Source: an uncultured Micrococcales bacterium
GTDB taxonomy: Bacteria > Actinomycetota > Actinomycetes > Actinomycetales > Microbacteriaceae
NCBI GenBank assembly: GCA_903820955.1
Contig: CAIJJH010000196.1
Coordinates: 1 to 5,243 of the forward strand
Direction: 5' to 3'
Length of the DNA: 5,243 nt
Under the pieces are notes generated by a model. It was not told the DNA's origin. It searched no databases and worked only from the letters and a program-made list of their open reading frames with translations. Each line of letters starts with the position of its first letter. Within the stretch, counting starts at the first letter, position 1. Made by a program: the position numbers and the translations under genes. Positions 1-5,243 of this stretch are shown piece by piece.

Positions 1-181
1 AGGCTTCAAGAGCCGCATGCTGCTCCAAGTTCACGACGAACTTGTTTTCGAGGTGGCCAGCGGTGAACTTGAGAAGTTGCGCGAAATGGTGGTTCACGAG
101 ATGGCAAATGTTGTCGAGCTTCGCGTTCCGCTCGAGGTTCACGTTGGCATCGGTAAGACCTGGGACGCGGCCGACCACTGA
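1..181 (+). CDS. polA: DNA polymerase I, C-terminal end (partial)
   Basis: This is the 3' end of a gene that begins upstream of the window; reading from base 2 gives 59 codons and then TGA at 179-181. The residues contain RMLLQVHDELVFEV, which is polymerase motif C of family A DNA polymerases. The Asp of the HDE triad is one of the two metal-binding catalytic aspartates (Asp882 in E. coli numbering). The end (VPLEVHVGIGKTWDAADH) matches the usual actinobacterial PolA C-terminus, so the protein is complete at this end. The enzyme fills gaps in excision repair and replaces RNA primers during replication, which fits uvrB and uvrA downstream. The stop codon overlaps the next ATG by one base (TGATG), so translation of the HPr gene is probably coupled to polA. 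Whether the 5'-3' or 3'-5' exonuclease domains are intact cannot be seen here. Confidence 0.96.
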   Translation, partial: GFKSRMLLQVHDELVFEVASGELEKLREMVVHEMANVVELRVPLEVHVGIGKTWDAADH

Positions 182-429
182 TGATTCGCAAAGAAGTCAC
201 CATTCGCGTCGCCGAGGGTTTGCACGCACGCCCAGCGGCAGAATTCGTTCGCCTATGCGCCGAGTCCGGAGTCGAAGTCCTCGTTCGCAAGTCAGACGGC
301 AAATCAGCTAGCGGCAGCAGCATTTTGGGCGTCTTGACCCTGGGTTTGCAAAAGGGCGACGTGGTCGTGATCGAGTCCCCGGATTCTACAGAAGCACTGG
401 TTGACGCCTTAGTTTCACTGATAGGCTAG
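181..429 (+). CDS. ptsH: HPr-family phosphocarrier protein
   Basis: This encodes an 82-residue protein, close to the usual HPr length of 85-90. The active-site motif GLHARPA sits at residues 13-19, with the phosphoacceptor His15 and Arg17 in their canonical positions. The second conserved segment, SSILGVLTLGLQKGD (46-60), aligns with the regulatory-serine loop of Firmicutes HPr; Ser47 would be the equivalent of Ser46. HPr receives phosphate from PEP via enzyme I on the histidine and passes it to the EIIA components of sugar phosphotransferase systems in the cytoplasm. No enzyme I or EII gene is in the window, so a sugar-uptake role is inferred from the family and a purely regulatory role is possible. 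The ATG start overlaps the polA stop, has no Shine-Dalgarno sequence, and puts His15 in register, which supports this start. The symbol is by family; other HPr paralogues may exist in the genome. Confidence 0.93.
   Translation: MIRKEVTIRVAEGLHARPAAEFVRLCAESGVEVLVRKSDGKSASGSSILGVLTLGLQKGDVVVIESPDSTEALVDALVSLIG
401..427 (+). promoter_or_regulatory. Candidate rpsA promoter (extended -10)
   Basis: TTGACG at 401-406 matches the -35 consensus TTGACA at five of six bases. TAGGCT at 422-427 fits the actinobacterial TAnnnT -10 and is preceded by TGA (419-421), an extended -10 TGn. The spacer is 15 bp, shorter than the usual 17, which the extended -10 could compensate. Initiation would fall near base 434 and leave an rpsA leader of about 64 nt. 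It lies within the last 30 bases of the HPr gene and would give this highly expressed ribosomal gene its own promoter. Seen by eye only. Confidence 0.5.
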
Positions 430-448
430 AGAAGTTCCCAAATCAACC

Positions 449-466
449 GTTGCGAGCAATCGCGAC
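449..466 (+). promoter_or_regulatory. Hairpin with GCAA tetraloop in the rpsA leader
   Basis: The bases GTTGCGA (449-455) and TCGCGAC (460-466) pair over seven positions, with one G-U wobble, around a GCAA loop (456-459), a stable GNRA tetraloop. It lies 31 nt before the rpsA ATG and has no T-run after it, so it is not a terminator. It is followed by an A-rich, probably unstructured stretch (487-497). S1 represses its own synthesis through its leader in E. coli; a similar role here is an inference. Chance formation of such a short stem is possible. Confidence 0.4.
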
Positions 467-497
467 CCGAGTATGTCCACTGAGAGTAAAACAAAAT

Positions 498-1952
498 ATG
501 ACCACAAACACCGAGAAGGCAATCAAGCAGATTGCCATCGACGACATTGGCTCCGCTGAAGACTTCCTAGCAGCAGTCGAAAAGACCCTGAAGTTCTTCA
601 ATGACGGTGACCTCATCGAAGGCATCGTAGTAAAAATTGACCGAGACGAAGTACTTCTCGATGTCGGTTACAAGACCGAAGGTGTGATTCCTTCGCGCGA
701 ACTTTCGATTCGCCACGACGCAGACCCTAGCGAAATTGTTTCGGTTGGCGACTCAGTAGAGGCCCTTGTTCTTCAGAAAGAAGACAAAGAAGGCCGCCTA
801 ATCCTTTCTAAGAAGCGCGCACAGTACGAGCGTGCTTGGGGCGACGTTGAAAAGATCAAAGAAGCAGACGGCACCGTCGAAGGTACCGTCATCGAGGTCG
901 TCAAGGGTGGACTCATCGTTGACATCGGCCTTCGTGGCTTCCTGCCGGCTTCGCTCATCGAGCTGCGCCGCGTTCGCGACCTTGCTCCTTACCTGGGCCA
1001 GAAGGTCGAAGCCAAGATTCTTGAGCTCGACAAGAACCGCAACAACGTGGTTCTTTCGCGTCGTGCACTTCTAGAGGAGAGCCAGTCGGCTAACCGCAGC
1101 ACGTTCCTAGCAGACCTAGCCAAGGGCCAGATCCGCACTGGAATCGTCTCGTCGATCGTAAACTTCGGTGCCTTCATCGACCTCGGTGGCGTAGACGGTC
1201 TAGTCCACGTATCTGAGCTGTCATGGAAGCACATCGAGCACGCCAGCGAAGTCGTCGAGATTGGCCAGGAGGTCACCGTCGAGGTTCTTGAAATCGACAA
1301 CGACCGTGAGCGCGTCTCGCTATCGCTAAAAGCAACTCAAGAAGACCCGTGGCAGGTATTCGCCCGCACCCACGCAATCGGACAGTACGCACCTGGCAAG
1401 GTCACCAAGCTCGTGCCTTTCGGTGCATTCGTTCGTGTCGCAGACGGCATCGAGGGTCTCGTTCACATCAGCGAGCTTTCAGCCAAGCACATCGAACTTG
1501 CCGAGCAGGTAGTCGCCGTTAACCAGGACGTCTTCGTCAAGGTCATCGACATCGACCTAGAGCGTCGTCGCATCTCGCTAAGCCTCAAGCAGGCCACCGA
1601 AGAAGTCGACCCTGAGGGCACCGAGTTCAACCCTGCACTCTACGGAATGGCAGCCGACTACGACCCGAGCGGTGCCTACAAGTACCCAGAGGGCTTCAAC
1701 GCTGAAACCAGCGAGTGGAAGCCGGGCTTCGAGGACGCACGCGCCAAGTGGGAGAAGGAATACGCTGAGGCCCACGGCCGTTGGGAAGAGCACAAGAAGC
1801 AGGTCAAGGCAGCCAACGAGGCAGCCGCGGCCCTTCCAGACGCACCGGCAGCAGCCGACGCTTCTTACTCGAGCGAGAGCACCGAAACCGGCACCCTAGC
1901 CGCAGACGAGTCTCTAGCCGCACTTCGCGAAAAGCTGAAGAGCGCAGAGTAA
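498..1952 (+). CDS. rpsA: 30S ribosomal protein S1
   Basis: This encodes 484 residues with four S1 RNA-binding (OB-fold) domains at about 37-108, 125-190, 210-279 and 295-365. Domains 3 and 4 carry the typical FGAF...GLVH(V/I)SELS motifs. The tail from about 367 has the actinobacterial YKYPEGF segment, a charged stretch that is probably helical, and an Ala/Ser/Glu-rich end. S1 binds mRNA on the 30S subunit and helps start translation; the four-domain form of about 480 residues is usual in Actinobacteria, against six domains in E. coli. The ATG at 498 is chosen because MTTNTEKA followed by the conserved IGSAEDFLAAVEKTLKFFNDGD matches relatives. A TTG at 450 would add 16 unlike residues and lies inside the leader hairpin. 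Only a weak GAGAG (482-486) precedes the start. Residues equivalent to the pyrazinoic-acid pocket of the M. tuberculosis protein (K304, F308, F311, R358) are present. The gene uses the leucine codon CTA often. Confidence 0.97.
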   Translation: MTTNTEKAIKQIAIDDIGSAEDFLAAVEKTLKFFNDGDLIEGIVVKIDRDEVLLDVGYKTEGVIPSRELSIRHDADPSEIVSVGDSVEALVLQKEDKEGRLILSKKRAQYERAWGDVEKIKEADGTVEGTVIEVVKGGLIVDIGLRGFLPASLIELRRVRDLAPYLGQKVEAKILELDKNRNNVVLSRRALLEESQSANRSTFLADLAKGQIRTGIVSSIVNFGAFIDLGGVDGLVHVSELSWKHIEHASEVVEIGQEVTVEVLEIDNDRERVSLSLKATQEDPWQVFARTHAIGQYAPGKVTKLVPFGAFVRVADGIEGLVHISELSAKHIELAEQVVAVNQDVFVKVIDIDLERRRISLSLKQATEEVDPEGTEFNPALYGMAADYDPSGAYKYPEGFNAETSEWKPGFEDARAKWEKEYAEAHGRWEEHKKQVKAANEAAAALPDAPAAADASYSSESTETGTLAADESLAALREKLKSAE

Positions 1953-1963
1953 TCAAACTCAAA

Positions 1964-2006
1964 TTAGACGGGAGTCGGCCTTCGGGCTGGCTCCCGTTTA
2001 GGCTTT
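1964..2006 (+). terminator. Intrinsic terminator after rpsA
   Basis: ACGGGAGTCGGCC (1968-1980) pairs with GGCTGGCTCCCGT (1985-1997) over 13 positions, including two G-U wobbles. The loop is TTCG with a C-G closing pair, the very stable C(UUCG)G tetraloop. Flanking bases (1964-1967 with 1998-2001) can extend the stem by weak pairs. The T-run is poor (TTT, then AGGCTTT), as is common for actinobacterial terminators. It begins 12-16 bases after the rpsA stop and ends about 10 bases before the coaE start, so it should separate rpsA from coaE transcription or reduce read-through. Confidence 0.85.
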
Positions 2007-2010
2007 AAGC
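1999..2010 (+). promoter_or_regulatory. Candidate leaderless promoter of coaE (-10 TAGGCT)
   Basis: TAGGCT at 1999-2004 fits the actinobacterial -10 pattern TAnnnT and is identical to the hexamer proposed for rpsA. Six bases (TTAAGC) separate it from the GTG of coaE at 2011, so initiation at the usual distance falls on the first base of the start codon. No Shine-Dalgarno sequence precedes coaE, as expected for a leaderless mRNA, and no good -35 is visible because that position is occupied by the terminator stem. Confidence 0.5.
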
Positions 2011-2601
2011 GTGTTCCTAATCGGTCTGACCGGCGGTATCGCCGCCGGAAAATCAACTGTCGCCTCTCTGTGGGGTTCGCTGGGTGCGACCGTCATCGAT
2101 GCCGATGTGCTGGCTCGCGAGGCGTTAGCGCCCGGTACGGCGGGCCTCGAGGCAGTTGCTGCGACTTTTCCGGGAGTCGTAAACGACTCGGGGGATTTAG
2201 ATCGCAAAATGCTGGCCGATATCGTTTTCGCAGACGAGACCAAGCGCAAACAACTCGAGAGAATCGTGCACCCGATTGTGCAGAGCGAGGCCAAGCGCCT
2301 TATGACTCAGGCCACTTCGAAGATCGTCGTCTATGTCGTTCCACTTCTAGTCGAGGCAAACGTAGACCACCCGTTCGATGTGGTTGTCACGGTTGAGGCG
2401 CCTGAAAAGGACCAGGTTGCGAGAATGGTTAGGCACCGAGGGATGACCGAGGCCGAGGCCATCGCTCGCATCAAAAACCAAACCTCACCCGCGCACCGAG
2501 CCAATCGCGCCAACTACATCTTGAACTCCAACCAGGACATCGAGCTTTTGATGCGCGATGCCCGTTTGCTCTACGAATCCATTGACTCGGGTGCCGAATA
2601 G
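2011..2601 (+). CDS. coaE: Dephospho-CoA kinase
   Basis: CoaE catalyses the last step of coenzyme A synthesis, the ATP-dependent phosphorylation of the 3' hydroxyl of dephospho-CoA, in the cytoplasm. The protein has 196 residues, the usual size of a single-domain CoaE. The Walker A loop GGIAAGKST is at residues 8-16 with Lys14, and the substrate-site motif VIDAD is at 28-32. The family signature continues with [11 protein letters not shown], the VVPLLVE segment before the lid, and [17 protein letters not shown] in the lid and adenine-binding region. Mycobacterial CoaE carries an additional C-terminal GrpB-like domain; here there is none. The GTG start is set by the family N-terminus ([14 protein letters not shown]). 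The gene follows the rpsA terminator, probably has its own leaderless promoter, and overlaps uvrB by one base, so the two are very likely co-transcribed. Confidence 0.96.
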   Translation: MFLIGLTGGIAAGKSTVASLWGSLGATVIDADVLAREALAPGTAGLEAVAATFPGVVNDSGDLDRKMLADIVFADETKRKQLERIVHPIVQSEAKRLMTQATSKIVVYVVPLLVEANVDHPFDVVVTVEAPEKDQVARMVRHRGMTEAEAIARIKNQTSPAHRANRANYILNSNQDIELLMRDARLLYESIDSGAE

Positions 2602-4664
2602 TGGATCCAACGCGCAGCTTTGCACCCTTCGAGGTGATTAGTTCATACACGCCGAGTGGTGATCAGCCAACCGCAATTGCCGAGCTAGCAGGCCGAATTC
2701 GTGCCGGCGAAAAGGACGTCGTGCTTTTGGGAGCCACCGGTACAGGTAAATCGGCGACCACAGCGTGGTTGGTCGAGGCGCTGCAGCGTCCAACTCTGGT
2801 TTTGGCGCATAACAAGACGCTCGCCGCGCAACTGGTAAACGAGTTTCGCGAACTACTGCCAAACAACTCGGTGGAGTACTTCGTTTCGTACTACGACTAT
2901 TACCAGCCCGAAGCCTACGTTCCGCAGACGGATACCTTTATCGAAAAGGACTCCTCGATCAACTCCGAGGTTGAGCGCCTGAGGTACAAGGCGACGATGA
3001 GTCTGCTGAGCCGCCGCGACGTCATTGTGGTTTCCACGGTGTCATGCATCTATGGACTCGGTGCCCCGGCTGAGTACCTAAACCAGAGCGTTGCTCTGCA
3101 AGTTGGCGACACCCCCGGTCGAGACAAGTTGATTCGCAAATTCGTCGAACTTCAGTACAAGCGAAACGACATCGACTTTTCGCGTGGAAACTTTCGGGTC
3201 AAGGGTGACACCATCGAGATCATTCCCGTCTACGACGAACTTGCCACTCGCATCGAGTTCTTCGGCGACCAGATCGAGGCCATTTACTCGCTGAACCCGC
3301 TTACCGGCGACGTCGTGGCAAAAGAGGACGCCGTCGCGATCTTCCCAGCCTCCTACTACGTGGCGCCCGTCGAACGGATGGCGGAGGCGATCGAGAACAT
3401 CGAAAACGAACTTGCCATGCGAACCCTTCAGCTCGAAAAAGAGGGCAAGCTCCTCGAGGCGCAGCGCCTAAAGATGCGCACCAGTTTCGACCTCGAAATG
3501 ATCAAAGAAGTCGGCTTCTGCTCAGGCATCGAAAACTACTCTCGCCACATCGACGGCCGCGCCGAGGGTAGCGCCCCGAGTTGCCTTCTAGATTATTTTC
3601 CCGAGGACTTTTTGACCGTCATCGATGAGTCTCACGTCACGGTTCCGCAGATCGGCGCGATGTACGAGGGTGACTCGAGCCGCAAGCGAACACTGGTGGA
3701 GCACGGGTTCCGCCTGCCGAGTGCGCTAGATAACCGACCGCTTCGTTGGGACGAGTTTCTCGACCGAGTCGGACAAACCGTCTACCTTTCGGCTACACCT
3801 GGCAAGTACGAGCTGGGGGTCGCCGATGGAGTCGTTGAGCAGATAATTCGCCCAACCGGTCTAATTGACCCAAAGATCATCATCAAACCAATCAAGGGTC
3901 AGATTGACGACCTCCTGGAAGAGATCCGCGTGAGGGCGGAGCGTGACGAGCGCGTCCTAGTCACCACCCTCACCAAGAAGATGTCCGAAGAATTGACGGA
4001 TTACCTAACCGAAGCCGGCGTGCGGGTGCGCTACCTGCACTCCGATGTCGATACGTTGCGTCGAGTCGAGTTGCTTCGCGAGCTGCGCATGGGCGTTTTC
4101 GATGTGCTAATCGGCATCAACCTGCTGCGAGAAGGGCTAGACCTTCCGGAGGTTTCCCTCGTGGCTATTCTCGACGCAGACAAACAAGGCTTCCTACGCT
4201 CGGCGACGTCACTGATTCAGACCATCGGTCGCGCCGCTAGAAACGTGAGTGGCGAGGTGCACATGTATGCAGACAACATCACGGACGCGATGGCCAAGGC
4301 CATCGACGAAACCGATCGTAGGCGCGCCAAGCAAGTTGCCTACAACCTCGAAAAAGGCGTCGACCCGCAGCCGCTTCGCAAAAAGATTGCCGATATCACC
4401 GACCAAATTTTGCGCGAAGAGGCAGACACCGCCGAGTTGGTCGAAAAGAGCAAGCGCCGCGACGGCAAGCCGCTGCCGATTCGCGGCCGCAGGGGAGTGG
4501 CCGCCAACGGCTACGACGAACTACTTTCGATAGTTCTCGAGCTGGACGAACAAATGAAGTCGGCGGCCGCCGAACTCAACTTCGAACTCGCCGCCAGACT
4601 CCGTGACGAAATCTCCGAATTGAAGTACGAGCTTAGGCAAATTGAGAAGGCCGGGCACGCTTAA
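2601..4664 (+). CDS. uvrB: Excinuclease ABC subunit B
   Basis: UvrB is the damage-verifying ATPase of nucleotide excision repair. UvrA loads it onto DNA, it inserts a beta-hairpin between the strands, and it then recruits UvrC for incision. The protein has 687 residues, a full-length family member. Visible motifs are the N-terminal SGDQPTAI (19-26), Walker A GATGTGKS (44-51, Lys50), the tyrosine-rich beta-hairpin [12 protein letters not shown] (97-108), the DESH box of motif II (342-345), [18 protein letters not shown] (motif V), QTIGRAAR (motif VI, 540-547), and a C-terminal UVR domain (about 646-681) for UvrC contact. All expected helicase motifs are intact. The GTG start shares its G with the coaE stop (TAGTG) and has no Shine-Dalgarno sequence, so translation is probably coupled to coaE. 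No LexA-type box GAAC-N4-GTTC was seen before it. Confidence 0.98.
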   Translation: MDPTRSFAPFEVISSYTPSGDQPTAIAELAGRIRAGEKDVVLLGATGTGKSATTAWLVEALQRPTLVLAHNKTLAAQLVNEFRELLPNNSVEYFVSYYDYYQPEAYVPQTDTFIEKDSSINSEVERLRYKATMSLLSRRDVIVVSTVSCIYGLGAPAEYLNQSVALQVGDTPGRDKLIRKFVELQYKRNDIDFSRGNFRVKGDTIEIIPVYDELATRIEFFGDQIEAIYSLNPLTGDVVAKEDAVAIFPASYYVAPVERMAEAIENIENELAMRTLQLEKEGKLLEAQRLKMRTSFDLEMIKEVGFCSGIENYSRHIDGRAEGSAPSCLLDYFPEDFLTVIDESHVTVPQIGAMYEGDSSRKRTLVEHGFRLPSALDNRPLRWDEFLDRVGQTVYLSATPGKYELGVADGVVEQIIRPTGLIDPKIIIKPIKGQIDDLLEEIRVRAERDERVLVTTLTKKMSEELTDYLTEAGVRVRYLHSDVDTLRRVELLRELRMGVFDVLIGINLLREGLDLPEVSLVAILDADKQGFLRSATSLIQTIGRAARNVSGEVHMYADNITDAMAKAIDETDRRRAKQVAYNLEKGVDPQPLRKKIADITDQILREEADTAELVEKSKRRDGKPLPIRGRRGVAANGYDELLSIVLELDEQMKSAAAELNFELAARLRDEISELKYELRQIEKAGHA

Positions 4665-4673
4665 ACTTGTTCT
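4662..4673 (+). promoter_or_regulatory. Candidate leaderless promoter of uvrA (-10 TAAACT)
   Basis: TAAACT at 4662-4667 fits TAnnnT, and its first three bases are the uvrB stop codon TAA. Six bases (TGTTCT) separate it from the GTG of uvrA at 4674, the same spacing as at coaE, which places initiation on the start codon. TTGAGA at 4642-4647 resembles a -35 but the spacer would be only 14 bp. No Shine-Dalgarno sequence is present. uvrA could still also be read from the coaE-uvrB transcript. Confidence 0.45.
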
Positions 4674-5243
4674 GTGAATAACTCCCACGACAAACTCATA
4701 GTTCGCGGTGCACGCGTGCACAACCTCAAGAATCTGAACCTTGAGATACCGCGAGACTCGCTAGTCGTGTTCACGGGGCTCTCAGGATCGGGCAAGTCCT
4801 CGCTCGCCTTCGACACCATTTTCGCCGAGGGGCAGCGCCGTTACGTTGAGTCGCTGAGCGCTTACGCGCGCCAGTTTCTGGGACAGGTTGACCGACCAGA
4901 TGTCGATTTCATCGAGGGTCTGAGCCCGGCGGTTTCGATCGATCAAAAATCAACCAACCGAAACCCGCGCTCGACGGTGGGCACAATCACCGAGATTCAC
5001 GATTACCTGAGGCTGCTCTGGGCCCGCATCGGCGTTCCCTACTGCGCCGATTGTGGCGAGCGAATCATCAAGCAAACGCCGCAGCAAATCGTCGACCAGA
5101 TCATGGAGTTCGAAGACGGCACCAGGTTCCAGATTCTCGCGCAAATCGTCGACCAGAAAAAGGGCGAATTCGTCGACCTTTTCAAGGACCTCAGCGCCCA
5201 GGGTTACGCCCGAGCCGTTGTCGACGGTGAGACCGTGCAACTG
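4674..5243 (+). CDS. uvrA: Excinuclease ABC subunit A, N-terminal part (partial)
   Basis: UvrA is the dimeric ABC-type ATPase that first senses damaged DNA in nucleotide excision repair and hands it to UvrB. The window holds the first 190 codons, about a fifth of the usual 950 or so residues. Residues 8-23 ([16 protein letters not shown]) are the family N-terminus. Walker [10 protein letters not shown] is at 35-43 with Lys41, [21 protein letters not shown] (51-71) and SPAVSIDQK (84-92, Q-loop Gln91) follow. A CADC pair (124-127) begins the UvrB-binding region. GTG at 4674 is the only start possible after the in-frame TAA at 4662. The gene begins 9 bases after uvrB, on the same strand, and may have its own leaderless promoter. 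A perfect palindrome lies early in the gene and a repeated QIVDQ peptide later on. The reading frame is open to the edge of the window. Confidence 0.97.
   Translation, partial: MNNSHDKLIVRGARVHNLKNLNLEIPRDSLVVFTGLSGSGKSSLAFDTIFAEGQRRYVESLSAYARQFLGQVDRPDVDFIEGLSPAVSIDQKSTNRNPRSTVGTITEIHDYLRLLWARIGVPYCADCGERIIKQTPQQIVDQIMEFEDGTRFQILAQIVDQKKGEFVDLFKDLSAQGYARAVVDGETVQL
4708..4721 (+). repeat. Perfect 14-bp palindrome at the start of uvrA
   Basis: GTGCACGCGTGCAC equals its own reverse complement. It lies 34 bases into uvrA and encodes part of the conserved GARVHNL motif, so protein constraint explains some of it but not the exact codon choices. In RNA it could form a 5-bp stem with a CGCG loop. 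If uvrA transcription starts at the GTG, it covers +35 to +48, where a protein-binding site or small RNA structure could act. No role is known to me. Confidence 0.6.
5084..5157 (+). repeat. 17-bp direct repeat pair inside uvrA
   Basis: GCAAATCGTCGACCAGA occurs at 5084-5100 and again at 5141-5157, a shift of 57 bases (19 codons), so both copies are in the same frame and encode QIVDQ (residues 138-142 and 157-161). The first copy fits the usual UvrA sequence at that point (Q-IVD-I). The second lies where relatives generally have a sequence like PVVRGRKGEF, and here reads [10 protein letters not shown]. It may be local duplication or conversion, or coincidence. Confidence 0.7.

Noticed and set aside
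472..477. TTGCGA (450-455) with TATGTC (472-477) as an alternative rpsA promoter
   Set aside because: The -10 lacks the final T and matches poorly; the TTGACG / TGA-TAGGCT pair at 401-427 is better.
450..497. Upstream TTG start giving a 500-residue S1 protein
   Set aside because: The added 16 residues (RAIATRVCPLRVKQN) do not resemble S1 N-termini, the TTG is inside the leader hairpin, and there is no ribosome-binding sequence; ATG at 498 fits relatives.
872..893. Repeated ACCGTC in rpsA domain 2
   Set aside because: It simply encodes the GTVEGTV start of an S1 domain and is too short to be a meaningful repeat.
2582..2610. TTGACT near the end of coaE as a -35 for uvrB
   Set aside because: No TAnnnT hexamer lies 15-19 bases downstream; the TAGTG overlap with coaE explains uvrB expression.
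4518..4536. Inverted repeat GAACTA-N7-TAGTTC in the 3' part of uvrB, considered as a LexA/SOS box for uvrA
   Set aside because: The actinobacterial SOS box has GAAC and GTTC four bases apart, here eleven, and the site is inside coding sequence about 140 bases before uvrA; a 6-bp repeat is within chance.
4950..5240. 96-residue open frame on the - strand opposite uvrA
   Set aside because: It runs antisense to a strongly conserved UvrA coding region, and its composition mirrors that gene; no start signal or family resemblance.

Overview
The window is a housekeeping block from an actinobacterium, in the order polA (3' end) - HPr-type phosphocarrier gene - rpsA - coaE - uvrB - uvrA (5' end), all on the + strand. 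The four-domain S1 protein with the actinobacterial tyrosine/proline-rich tail, and the polA, rpsA, coaE run (also consecutive in Mycobacterium tuberculosis), place it in Actinobacteria. The S1 and UvrB sequences look most like Microbacteriaceae. Sampled lines give roughly 52-62% GC, low for that family, which would fit one of its small-genome freshwater or marine lineages; that placement is an inference from memory.

Region by region: bases 1-181 are the last codons of DNA polymerase I, ending in a TGATG overlap with an 82-residue HPr-family gene (181-429). A likely extended -10 promoter lies in the 3' end of that gene (401-427) and would start an rpsA transcript with a leader of about 64 nt carrying a GNRA-capped hairpin (449-466). 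rpsA (498-1952) is followed by a strong C(UUCG)G hairpin terminator. coaE (2011-2601) begins just after it with a GTG exactly 6 nt beyond a TAGGCT -10 hexamer, the layout of a leaderless gene. coaE and uvrB (2601-4664) share one base in TAGTG. uvrA (4674 to the window end, partial) again starts with GTG 6 nt beyond a TAnnnT hexamer (TAAACT), which overlaps the uvrB stop codon.

Functionally this is DNA repair and replication (polA, uvrB, uvrA), translation (rpsA), coenzyme A synthesis (coaE) and a phosphocarrier. UvrA and UvrB act together in nucleotide excision repair, and Pol I fills the gap after incision. I see no mobile element, CRISPR array, tRNA or rRNA, and no clearly new biological system. 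The points worth a second look are regulatory: two matching leaderless-start signatures, a terminator fused to a promoter, the rpsA leader hairpin, the placement of the HPr gene, and a perfect 14-bp palindrome and a 17-bp in-frame repeat in uvrA.
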